Positions 29,196 to 38,517 of a DNA stretch of 64,000 bases are shown one piece after another. The DNA comes from Verpa conica (Eukaryota > Ascomycota > Pezizomycetes > Pezizales > Morchellaceae): contig JAUFSD010000001.1 in assembly GCA_033030425.1 (NCBI GenBank), forward strand, positions 930,001-994,000. Direction: 5' to 3'. Position numbers and translations under genes: made by a program. Below the pieces are notes generated by a model, which ran no database searches, was not told the DNA's origin, and worked only from the letters and a program-made list of their open reading frames with translations. Positions within the stretch are counted from its first letter, which is position 1. Each line of letters opens with the position of its first letter.

Positions 29196-30487
29196 CTATC
29201 CACCAGTTGCTTCACGGTAAAAACATATCCTGCGATTTGCTCCAGCGGTTAAGAAACCTTCCCCAATCCCTTGTCCCTTCGGAATCCATTTAACGGTGTA
29301 CAAGGCTTTGTCTGTCTCACTATGGGTCGCAACACAAGATTTTGTGTCTATAGACCACACTTTTGCTTTCCCGTCAAACGATCTGAGGTATCATTGTAAG
29401 CCAGCCAAGCGGATGTGTATGGAACTTCGTATGAGTTTGCACATACCCACTGAGGATATACTCTCCTGTGAAGCTCCAAGCAACGGAGAATACCCAGCTA
29501 GAATGACCAGCAAGGTTGGCTACTTGTTCGCCAGAAGCCACGTCATATAGAGCAACGATATGAGAATCTCCACAAGCAGCAAGCAATTTTCCTGCGGGAG
29601 AAAAGGCAACACATCGCACGGGTTTAAGAAGCCCTTTTAATTACTTATTAATACAGTAACTTATTATGCAATGTTATCACCTACCTGGGAGAGAGTGAAA
29701 TATTCGCTCGGTATCGTTATTGAAAATATATATACCCCCATTTTCATGCCCGGAGGCTACGAGCTTTCCATCGGCAGACTACCACTTAATAAGCATTATA
29801 TAAGCACCAAATACTAGAGGGGGGGGCGTTACAATATCCACGCACATTCCAAAACTTCCTTTTGTCTCATACTGCCGTATTTTCGCTCCCGCTTCTGATG
29901 AATTCCAGATGTTTATCCTTCCATCATAAGTAGTTGAAGCCATAAAGTCCCCAGTAGATGACAGAGAAATCGCCCAAACTTCCGCCGAGGCCTTTCCGCC
30001 TAAAATCCCGCAAAATACTCAATATTTTAGCATTGAATTTATGTTAACTCGGGTGCCTGGGCCGTACACACCCTGGACACACCCCCTCTTTTCAAGCCTT
30101 TCGAGATCCCACAAAAACGTCTCTCCACCAAATCCGGCGCTGGCTGCTACTCGTCCATCCCTGCTCACCGTAACATGATGGATACCTAGGGGATGAGCCT
30201 TGGGAAATATGTGTACCAATGGATGCTCAGGTAAAGCTGCGTCCCAAAGTTTCACATTGGAATCCCCAGAGGCAGAGATGACGTATCTCTGAGTCACAGC
30301 AAGTGCAAAAATGTCGGAGGAATGGGCTTCAAATAAAAGCACTGTCAGTAGTCTTTGACAAAAGCATTTATCAGAAATCTTTGATCTACCTTCTTCAAGA
30401 ACGTGGGAAGTGAGGTATTGTTTCGACTATTTGTGCTGTTAGCAGGAGATAGAATCGAGGTTTGATTGGCTAGAAAACACTTGCCAT
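29196..30487 (-). CDS. SKI8: Ski8-type WD40 protein (superkiller complex / meiosis)
   Basis: WD repeats are recognisable in order: QYLTSHVLEEAHSSDIFALA (start), ASGDSNVKLWDAALPEHPLV, GGETFLWDLERL, TTYDGRINIWNSS, SGHENGGIYIFNNDTERI, HIVALYDVASGEQV, GHSSWVFSVAWS and SFDGKAKVWSIDTKSC, ending ETDKALYTVKWIPKG..GANRRICFYREATGG. That ending is characteristic of Ski8, the WD subunit that links Ski2-Ski3 to the exosome for 3'-5' mRNA decay and, in several fungi, also serves in meiotic break formation. At least seven exons with 50-65-nt introns are inferred. The apparent start exon holds only the ATG (30485-30487), followed by a GC..AG intron (GCAAGT..TGCTAAC..ATAG); the next exons are 30390-30426 and from 30326. 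The junction near 30020-30090 is not resolved exactly. Confidence 0.88.
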
Positions 30488-30681
30488 CGATTATTTGAAT
30501 GAGGTTGAGAGTGTAGGAGCGAAACGGTTGTTGGGCTCGGAGCTTCTCCGCATGTTAACTATATGGAACGTACCTACATTTTCAGAGCTTAAATTATTAT
30601 GAATGCACTTACGTAACTTGAGGCACATGAACAAAGATGAGGCTAACCTCTAGCAAGATTTTCCAGTTAGGTACTGTCCTA

Positions 30682-30816
30682 CTCGCAACAGGCATAAAAA
30701 ACCTGAATATACAATTTCATTCTCAAAAATTCATAAGTATACTTTACTCGCTAGAGACACAGCCTCCAACCAAAATCCTGGCTTCAACAATTGCATATTC
30801 AGGTTCTTTATGCGAG
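30682..30816. mobile_element. MITE, family M1
   Basis: About 30-bp imperfect inverted repeats (CTCGCAACAGGCATAAAAAA left; complement CTCGCATAAAGAACCTGAAT right) flanked by TA at 30680-30681 and 30817-30818. A fragment of hairpin family M2 (GTAAGTCTAGCGACAGG) follows directly at about 30830. Confidence 0.65.
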
Positions 30817-30869
30817 TACGGGTGTGTGGGTAAGTCTAGCGACAGGTGGCGGTGCAACACTCAGTAGCT

Positions 30870-31408
30870 TGCGCCACCACATACCTGCATACTCTACTTG
30901 TAATCCCATGACGTTCGCAGATTTCGAGTATAAATTGTGTAGTAGAGGCACGCCTGGGGGTATGACGAACCCGGGGGTGTGATGAATCCCACCAAAAATC
31001 AACAAAATATTAATAAATAATGACAAGCTCAGGCACCAAATTTTTATGGTAGTCAAGGCAGCCCTTTAAATTATTAAAATAACCTAAAGGTTCAATTTTA
31101 TTGAAGTTTATTTTCTACTTTCTGTAGAATTCGTCGTACCCCCGGTTTCGTCATATCCCCGGGAGAGCCTCTACCCTATATGTTAGTCACTATGACTTGT
31201 CCTTGGCAGTATATTTGTTTTTCTATTTGAAAGGGCCACTGTTTTATACATATATATCCCTAAATTTACAGATCTGTGCCAAACTTAAGGGCCCTAATTG
31301 ACGTTTGCCATACCGTCACTTTGGCGTGCGTTCTCCCAACATATCGTATGCATATATAACAGTTCTAAAGATGACTACAAGATCCATCACATATCCCAAC
31401 AACCGTGT
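30870..31408. other. Spacer between SKI8 and MRPL32
   Basis: It has an imperfect inverted pair (GAGGCACGCCTGGGGGTATGACGAAC near 30952 against GTCGTACCCCCGGTTTCGTCATATCC near 31135), probably the ends of another short DNA transposon. No gene. Confidence 0.4.
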
Positions 31409-31768
31409 TTACGGGGTCGCTATTGCTTCCTCCTTCCTCCAAATATCTTTGATTGCCTTGACACAATGTTTGCAGAGAACATTTGCGCGTTTGATTTCTC
31501 CACAAGCGGGGCAATTATTAAGTGCTATGGTGTCTTGCAATGCCTTTCCAACCAATTGTCGCATACGTCGTCTCGAATGACTCTGTTTCTTTTTCGGCAC
31601 GGCGCGGAGAATTGAGTCCCATACTCCAGGGAAAATCAAAGGGATGTTGAAGTGGGTAGATGCTGAGATTGAAAGGGCAGGGAGCTGGGGGAGAGCGAGG
31701 AGAAAGGCTCGGGTAGAGGCAAATAGACTAGTGCGCGATACTGACAAGATATTCGTAGCCATCGTCAT
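31409..31768 (-). CDS. MRPL32: Mitochondrial large-subunit ribosomal protein bL32m
   Basis: 119-residue single-exon protein. A basic, Ser-rich N-terminus (MTMATNILSVSRTSLFAS) fits a mitochondrial presequence. The mature part contains WDSILRAVPKKKQSHSRRRM and a zinc-binding CPACG..CKHC pair (CxxC-x10-CxxC), hallmarks of bL32. It functions in the large subunit of the mitochondrial ribosome and, in yeast, its processing by the m-AAA protease controls ribosome assembly. Confidence 0.9.
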   Translation of the reverse strand: MTMATNILSVSRTSLFASTRAFLLALPQLPALSISASTHFNIPLIFPGVWDSILRAVPKKKQSHSRRRMRQLVGKALQDTIALNNCPACGEIKRANVLCKHCVKAIKDIWRKEEAIATP

Positions 31769-32125
31769 TATAAGCTGAAAGGCTTGACACAGGGCCGGAG
31801 GAGAAGCCTGCCTGTTGTGAATTGTGCGGGGTTAGAATTGAAAACAATGTCTGGTGGATGCACATTAAATTTCTTCAGCCTGGTGGCTTATGGGCTAGGG
31901 TTACTACTGCATGTGATGAAACCCTGAGACTAACGCTATTTCCCAAACAAGAGATAGGCCGAACCCCTTTTTGTTGCCCTTCCTTTCAATTGCCCCCCTG
32001 ACCACCAGCGTTCAGGAGCCTTTTTTATTTACTATTGCCCCCTACCTTTCCGAAAACTCCCTACCAACTCTTTACATCACCAGACCCGCACACCCCCTCC
32101 TCTGCTTCAGCTGTACCCTGAAATC

Positions 32126-33434
32126 ATGTCACAAACCGCTACCGTCTTCCCCCGTAGCCACGTCGGTTTTGACAGCATCACATCGCAAATCGAAAGGAAG
32201 CTTCTAAAACGTGGTTTCCAATTCAATGTCATCTGTGTTGGTATGTGACAAGCTCTCTGTTAACTTGTATCTACCCCGTATATACCGCTAATCCTACCGT
32301 CAACATCTCAGGCCAGACTGGACTTGGAAAATCAACCCTGATTAACACCATCTTTGCAGCTCATCTAATCGATTCCAAAGGCCGTCTCACTCCCGATGAA
32401 CCCGTAAGGTCCACCACCGAGATTCAAACCGTCTCCCACAGTATGTCACCATCCGCATTGTCTTGAATCTGAGGCCTAAATATTACCGCAGTCATTGAAG
32501 AGAATGGTGTTCGTCTCCGATTAAACATTGTCGACACCCCGGGCTATGGTGACCAGGTTAATAACGACAGATGGTTTGTCCTTGAAGCTTTAAACTGCTG
32601 ATTTATAATACTGAGGCTCACATCATTGGTAGTTGGGACCCTATAGTCAAGTATATAAAGGATCAGCACTCTGCGTACCTACGTAAGGAGCTCACTGCTC
32701 AGAGAGAGCGTTATATCCAAGACACTCGTATTCATTGCTGTCTTTTCTTCATTCAGCCATCTGGACATGCGTATAACCACCTCAATGATCTAGCTAGAAA
32801 CATTGCTAATTACTAATATTCGATAGCCTTAAACCCATTGATATTGTTGTCCTGAAGAAGCTATCTGACGTTGTTAACGTTGTCCCTGTCATCGCTAAGT
32901 CAGACTCCCTTACTCTGGAGGAGCGTGCAGCATTCAAAGAGAGGATCAAGGAAGAGTTTGCGTTCCATAACCTCAAGATGTACCCATACGACAACGATGA
33001 GTTGGATGAAGAAGAGCGTGCTTTGAACGCTCAAATCAAGAACATCATCCCCTTTGCTGTTGTGGGTTCAGAGAAGTCGATAATTGTCGATGGCAAACAG
33101 GTCCGTGGGCGGCAAAACAGATGGGGTGTCATCAATGGTACATCAAACTACATCATTCATCTACCTGGCATCATTACTAATCAATTCTGGAATAGTTGAG
33201 GATGAGAAGCACTGTGAATTTGTCTACCTACGGAATTTCCTTACTCGGACCCACCTTCAAGATCTCATCGAGACTACGTCTCAAATTCATTATGAAACCT
33301 TCCGCGCAAAGCAGCTCCTTGCTTTGAAGGAGTCAAGTGCTGCAGGTGCTGGAAGCAGCAGGCCTATCTCCCCTGCCGCTGAAAGGGAATTGAGCAGAGG
33401 ATCTCAGCAAAGGATGACAATGAATGGGTACTAG
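32126..33434 (+). CDS. CDC10: Septin, Cdc10/AspD type
   Basis: Six exons (32126-32240, 32312-32440, 32492-32573, 32633-32770, 32827-33137, 33196-33434) splice in frame with GT..AG introns. Motifs: FPRSHVGFDSITSQIERKLL at the start; P-loop GQTGLGKST; switch DTPGYGDQVNND; the septin element ALKPIDIVVLKKLS; G4 AKSD; and RWGVINVEDEKHC near the end. There is no C-terminal coiled coil, only a short Ser/Pro-rich tail. These features and the N-terminus fit the Cdc10/AspD group. Septins form GTP-binding filaments at the septum and hyphal cortex. Confidence in the family is very high, in the paralogue good. Confidence 0.95.
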
Positions 33435-34246
33435 GATGGGAGCTATTGAGACCCTAGAGCTCCTAGGTTGATTGTAGAGAGCTTGTGTACAATGCCCTGG
33501 AAAAGGGACATAGCACAAGGCTGATCATTTATCCTATGTTCGCTTCATTTTTCACTTTTCTTCGTTACTTATTAATATCTTCCTTTCATTGGAGAAATCG
33601 TTTGTATCGCTTTATTTCTATTATTCAATCTCCCGACCTTGATTCTAGCTTATTAATTCTTCCACTATGGATATAATTACAAGTGACTTGCAAGACATAA
33701 AGTAGGTCCTGCTCTACTCAGGGTTATATATATTTAGATACCCTTAACCAGCTGATAAATCTGGTAAGGCTATAGTTAACATAAAGCGTACGCTATATCA
33801 ATTTCAAGTCCCGTTTTATTACTCGTGAGTTAGAATAAGACAGTTTAATTATCTACAGCATAGTTAAAGTTATCCTCACAAATACGCTAAACTAAACACT
33901 ATTTGATTCTTTATACGACTCGTATTTTGCAGGTTTATCCTAATACGATTTTCCAAGAGTTTACGTGGCAATAGTGTTTATTGATAACCAGGTAAGTATG
34001 AAATATATAAAATATACCTAACTCTTCCTCAGCAGTATATACAGTAAAAGAAATCCGCTGGCAAGTATTGAGGAAAGAAAAACAACATCAATGAACGAAA
34101 CAATAGTATACGTTAAAGGTTATGAACCCGAGCACCCCACGGTGATATAATGTCAAATAAAAAACTAAACCATAGCTCAACCGATATCGATTTACGGTCC
34201 GCCAGTTGCAGTAACAAGCCTAAATAAATGCTGTTAGATTTCTAAC
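33435..34246. other. AT-rich spacer
   Basis: No gene or clear repeat is seen between the septin stop codon and the small mitochondrial-type gene. Confidence 0.5.
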
Positions 34247-34543
34247 TCAAAATAATTTGTGGGTATAGTAAAAGTAAACATACGCCTTTGCAGCGAACGG
34301 CCAGCCGAAAAAAACAATGTACATTGGAAGATACCTAGAGTTCTATTAGTCAAAGATTTTATGCCATAGTATACCTGAGATGACCCACATTGAGGCAGCA
34401 CGCGCTATTCTCGTGGTGTAGAACCTCATTTGTACAGGTTGTGCTTTTACCGTTCTCGGATAGATGAAGAATGGATGTGGCTCCTCGATTAGTCTTTTGC
34501 CAAACGGGCGCATTAATCTTGCTGTGACCTTAAACATATCCAC
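34247..34543 (-). CDS. Small predicted mitochondrial membrane protein
   Basis: Two exons (34389-34543 and 34247-34334) joined by a 54-nt GTGGGT..CTAG intron with a GACTAAT branch site give 80 residues. The N-terminus is basic and amphipathic (FKVTARLMRPFGKRLIEE), then FYTTRIARAAS. The C-terminal third forms one membrane segment (MYIVFFFGWPFAAKAYVYFY) and a short polar end. This is the layout of small subunits of respiratory complexes or ATP synthase, but I cannot name the family. The splice is inferred from frame and signal sequences only. Confidence 0.5.
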
Positions 34544-36068
34544 TATCTTTGATGTCTAGAATTAGGTTTATTTTTGGGGCAACCACTGGATATTATCACG
34601 GGTTATTAGGCGGGCCTATTTTGAATGTGGTTCCTTGGGAGGTATGCGAGTGAGAGGATATGATTCTGGTAGTTATGGAGGAACAAAGGGGCTACTTCAT
34701 GGTATTATATAGACTAAAAAGATTACTTGCGCCTTTGAGGACAAGTCACCGCTCCGAAAGGCGCCGATGTAGTGGAATGATAAGAGTAGCAAAAGAGCTC
34801 AAGTAAACACGGAATTGGAAATCAACAAGCTCGGTGAGTTAAGTGGAGCAGCAAGATCAAGGAGATCGAGGATACAAAGTCAAGCGAAAATCAGACGAGC
34901 GAGCATCATACTGTATCATCTCCCCTCATACCCGTAAATTATCAGACAACATGTGGGGTGATATATTTTCGTGGCGCAGGATGTGGGGTGAGGTGGGATG
35001 GTATGTTGCTTGAGCCTTGCAGCTTCGGATATCCTTGTGTGAAAGTGCCGGTGACATCCGAAGTATCAAAATGGAATACTAGGGGTGCCAATAGTTGTTA
35101 GAGCCTTGTGAGGTCTTATATCAAGGGGATGATTGTTGGTAGGACTATGCCATATTATCCCATGAACCGTTACCATGACAAATTTTTCCTGGAACTCGGC
35201 GCCTCTCCTGTCCTACCTAAGATATAAGCCGAACCACCCTAATAACATCCCCCTAATAAATTACAGGCATAAGACTAAGTGGGTAAGCTATTTTTTTATT
35301 TTTTAAAATCGAATTTAAAGTCATCCCATGTGTTGCAAGATTAATTTCAAGAGAGGCTCCATAATAGCATTTTAGTTAAATTTTGTATTGCAAGTAGTTG
35401 CCAAGAAGTTGCCGAGCCTCAAGAAAGGTAGTAGCTTTAGCTTCAAAAACCATACTCTCTGTACTCTAGGGGCCACACAATGGCCAAGGAAATTAACTTT
35501 ACTTCTTAGATATCTCTATTAGGTAGTGAAAAATATAAGCCAGCTTACCCCAGATTATTATCTTATTGTGGAGAGTGAGAGTAAGACTACAAAGAAATAC
35601 TAGATCCAAAAAATGCGCCAAGCCCAGAAACTATTTAAAAATATCTCAACAATTTGCTTTCAACTATAGAATATTTAGTATTAATATGATCTCTAGGGTC
35701 TACAGGCATAGTGGTAAATTAATCCGATTTTTGGGTGTTATTTGAAAGCGCTCAGCTTGTTAGGGGAACCGGGACATATCTGTCCCCTAAGAGGGTAACG
35801 GTCTATGGGATACTAGCGCAACAGTATCCAAGACCTTAACTTATGTGTGGCTTCCTTTTCAAAGTGGAACTCTGGTGCTATTACATCACACAAGACCGGG
35901 TACTGTAGTAATCTGTCTGAACTGTCTGAAATAAAGTTTTCTATGCCGAGCTTTTGTGAAAAATACAGTGGTGAGTAGGTGAAAATTCAAGTATTATACG
36001 CGTATTTCAAGGTGTTCGCCCAGGTGTTTGTGTGACTAAGCGGGGTTGACAACACGCTTACCTCACTA
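34544..36068. other. AT-rich spacer without recognisable genes
   Basis: Scanned on both strands; only short open frames, none with gene-like composition. No terminal repeats recognised. Confidence 0.5.
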
Positions 36069-36157
36069 AATTTAAAGTGTTAGGGTAAGTCTAGCGACAC
36101 CGTGCGGTGGTGGCTGCGTGTCAGGTGTCGCCAGACTTACCCTAATACCCGTAGTAC
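36069..36157. mobile_element. Hairpin MITE, family M2 (older copy)
   Basis: Right arm AGGTGTCGCCAGACTTACCC.. pairs with the left arm TGTTAGGGTAAGTCTAGCGA with a few mismatches and a decayed left end. The loop (GTGCGGTGGTGGCTGCGTGT) matches that of the copy at 36602 almost base for base. Confidence 0.75.
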
Positions 36158-36601
36158 TCGGGTGTGCTTAAGTACCGGGGGCTCGATACCCACAGAGCGA
36201 GAATATGCGGGGCCCAATAGCGCATCCAGACATGCACAATCTGCATGGGGGAAAATAGTACCAAGATAATTTATGTACCATTTTCAAAAATCGAAAAAAC
36301 CGAAAAAAAATAACCATAGGATTGCGCTTTTTATTAGCTTCATACTAATAGCTTTTGAAGTTTATCTGGGCCTTTTGTGTTGGGCACTGTACAAATGAGT
36401 CAAATTGTTTGGAGCTTGTGTTGCCAGCCTGGGGGCCTCGTACCACTTTGCTGACCAGCGTGGCATTGTCAAGGAGCTGCCCAACCAGAGACAGTTCTTG
36501 GTACTTACCACTACAACCAGGGCTGCCAGTCGCCCAGGCGACGGTGGTCCCACTAGGACTATAAATAGACTGCTAACGCTTGTGGAATAAATTACTACAA
36601 C

Positions 36602-36691
36602 GTACTACGGGTGTTAGGGAAAGTCTGGCGACACCTTGCGGTGGTGGCTGCGCGCCAGGTGTCGCCAGACTTTCCCTAACACCCGTAGTAC
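36602..36691. mobile_element. Hairpin MITE, family M2 (perfect palindrome)
   Basis: Two 35-bp arms (36602-36636 and 36657-36691) are exact reverse complements around a 20-nt loop rich in GGTGG. The ends read GTACTACGGG. There is no coding capacity. Either strand would fold into one long stem if transcribed. The exactness, compared with the decayed copy 450 bp upstream, points to recent insertion or gene-conversion repair. Confidence 0.85.
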
Positions 36692-36729
36692 TATACAAAA
36701 GTGCGCCAAGTCTATGGCTTTGTATGGTA

Positions 36730-36873
36730 CTTGTAGTAGGCAATAAGTACCCGGAAATGCAAGCGAGTATTCTCACTGATAGACAGGTATACTTTTCATA
36801 GAAAGCCCTCTTTATCCAATAGATATTCCCTATCAGGGACCTGTATTTCCAGGTACTTATTGCTTATCGCAAG
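36730..36873. mobile_element. MITE, family M1
   Basis: The ends are related to CTCG..GCAGGCAATAAGTACCC (here CTTGTAGTAGGCAATAAGTA and its right-hand complement CTTGCGATAAGCAATAAGTA), flanked by TA at 36728-36729 and 36874-36875. 144 bp, non-coding. Confidence 0.7.
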
Positions 36874-36899
36874 TATGCGATAGCAGCCCGTTCCAAAAA

Positions 36900-37613
36900 C
36901 ATTAGCACAATGGTTGTAAAATATACACTGGCAATAGTATAGAGTGACAAGTAGAAATTATCCTTTTACACTCACTCTGGTCTTAATATTTCTCAGTGCT
37001 GAAAGGTATGGTTGGTCATTTTCTTCAACTAGCACTTTATATTTCATATTTGTGTCAGGGCAGCGGCAATATGAACCCCAGTGTTCTGTGGTTTAGGGGA
37101 CTGCAGTCAGTCTACAGTCAGCCAGTCTTGTGAGGTCGGGAATTTCACAGGTGTTAAGTGCTGTAATGTTGTCGATATAGTCTATCGGGCCAGGACACAC
37201 TCGGGAGGTGGGATTCCTCGATTGGAAAGTACTTGACGAGGAGAAATATCAAGCCAAAACTTCGGAGTAGCCAACGACCAGTGCCGACCCTTACCACTCT
37301 ATGAACCTATACTAATTATTGAGAACAGTGTCAGATAGTTCTTCCAGCAGTAGCCTCTGGGCCAATAAGCAAACAGCAACCTATCCGAGCTGGTGCAAAC
37401 ACTCCGTGCCCGATATCTCGACGCGGTCCCCAGAGGACCCCCAGCGTGACAGCAGGCAGAAGTATAGTTCAGTAGCGAGTCAAATGGTATGTCCGAAGAG
37501 TGAATTAGACGCCCAATCAGGCCTCTCCAGTGAGACAGCAGGGCCTCTCATGGAGCAAATAATCTACCTAGGTATGAACACCTGAGTCCGATGCATTAAT
37601 GAGACCTAAAGTG
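36900..37613. other. Spacer with a dispersed repeat
   Basis: 37290-37570 (CACTCTATGAACCTATACTA onward) matches 41466-41720, including the AGCAGTAG..GGCC and CAAACACTCC..ATATC stretches. The 88-residue frame inside is not conserved between the two copies, so I call no gene. Confidence 0.5.
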
Positions 37614-37756
37614 CTCGGGGCAGGCAAGAAGTACCCGACAATGCAAGTCTTATTCTTACCAATCGATAGGCGTATTTCGCTCACTAGAGAGGTTTCCTCG
37701 AATAAAGAACCCTTGCCCAAGACTTGCATTATCGGGTACTTGTTGCCTGCCCCGAG
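37614..37756. mobile_element. MITE, family M1
   Basis: About 40-bp inverted repeats (CTCGGGGCAGGCAAGAAGTA left; complement CTCGGGGCAGGCAACAAGTA right). TA follows on the right (37757-37758); the left flank has decayed to TG. 143 bp. Confidence 0.78.
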
Positions 37757-37832
37757 TATATACTCGTAGTCTTCAAGCGTTTCCGGAATACGGTAACAGG
37801 GAGCGCTATGTCTTGCCTACTGTCACATTGTA

Positions 37833-37976
37833 CTCGCAACAGGTATAAAGTATCCGGAAATGCAAGTCTTGGACAGGAAAAATCTATTGGATATTGAGGG
37901 TTTTCTGTAAAAATTATACCTGTTGATTGGTGAAAATACTCGCCTGCATTTCCGGGTACTATATGCCTGTTGCGAG
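37833..37976. mobile_element. MITE, family M1
   Basis: Inverted repeats CTCGCAACAGGTATAAAGTA and complement CTCGCAACAGGCATATAGTA, extended by CCGGAAATGCA on both sides. TA lies on the left (37831-37832) and TT on the right. 144 bp, close in size to the two preceding copies. Confidence 0.78.
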
Positions 37977-38344
37977 TTCCTTCAAGGTGTAATGCACCCC
38001 ATGGGTGTTTTGCCTCAAATATAAGGCCAGCCATTTGCTGAATTATGTGCTGTTGAGGAATAGGTATAGTCGTTCACGGCCGGACGGTGGACACGGTCGC
38101 ACGGCGGACAGGGGTCATGCTTGGCGCGGACTATGGATAGGGTACCTAAAAAGATTACCTAAAGGGGCTCAAAATTTACAGAATAAGCCAAAAAATTTGG
38201 CTACTTCTATGCCCCAAATAAAACCATAAGTACCCTATCAATAGTCCTCCCAGTACCCTAACAATAGTCTTTCTGGTACCTTGTCAATAGTCCAGCATAG
38301 TCCAACATATCCTACTAATAGTCTAATACCATTTCAAGGGGGCG
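37977..38344. other. Spacer with short direct repeats
   Basis: Several imperfect repeats of GTACCCTATCAATAGTC-type sequence lie between 38230 and 38330. No gene. Confidence 0.45.
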
Positions 38345-38517
38345 GCGTAGGGGCAGTGTAACCACAGGATACAACTAACTCGATGGCAAGGTAACTATCC
38401 GTTACAAGCAAAATACCAAAGGTTTGTGGAGTAAGAAGTGGTTTCAGCAATCGCGAAGCGATGTGGCAGCAGAGAGGCAGCGAAGAAAGAAGTCTATATT
38501 GAATCTAACTGAAGAGA
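38345..38517 (-). repeat. Right half of the promoter-like repeat, downstream of the LINE tail
   Basis: Reverse complement of 8062-8248 (TCTCTTCAGTTAGATTC..AACGGATAGTTACCTTGCC), starting exactly where the GAA/CTT tail of the LINE ends. Confidence 0.75.

Noticed and set aside
36602..36691. The hairpin as a transcription terminator
   Set aside because: Not near a gene end, present in several dispersed copies, and stem-loop terminators are not used by fungal Pol II.
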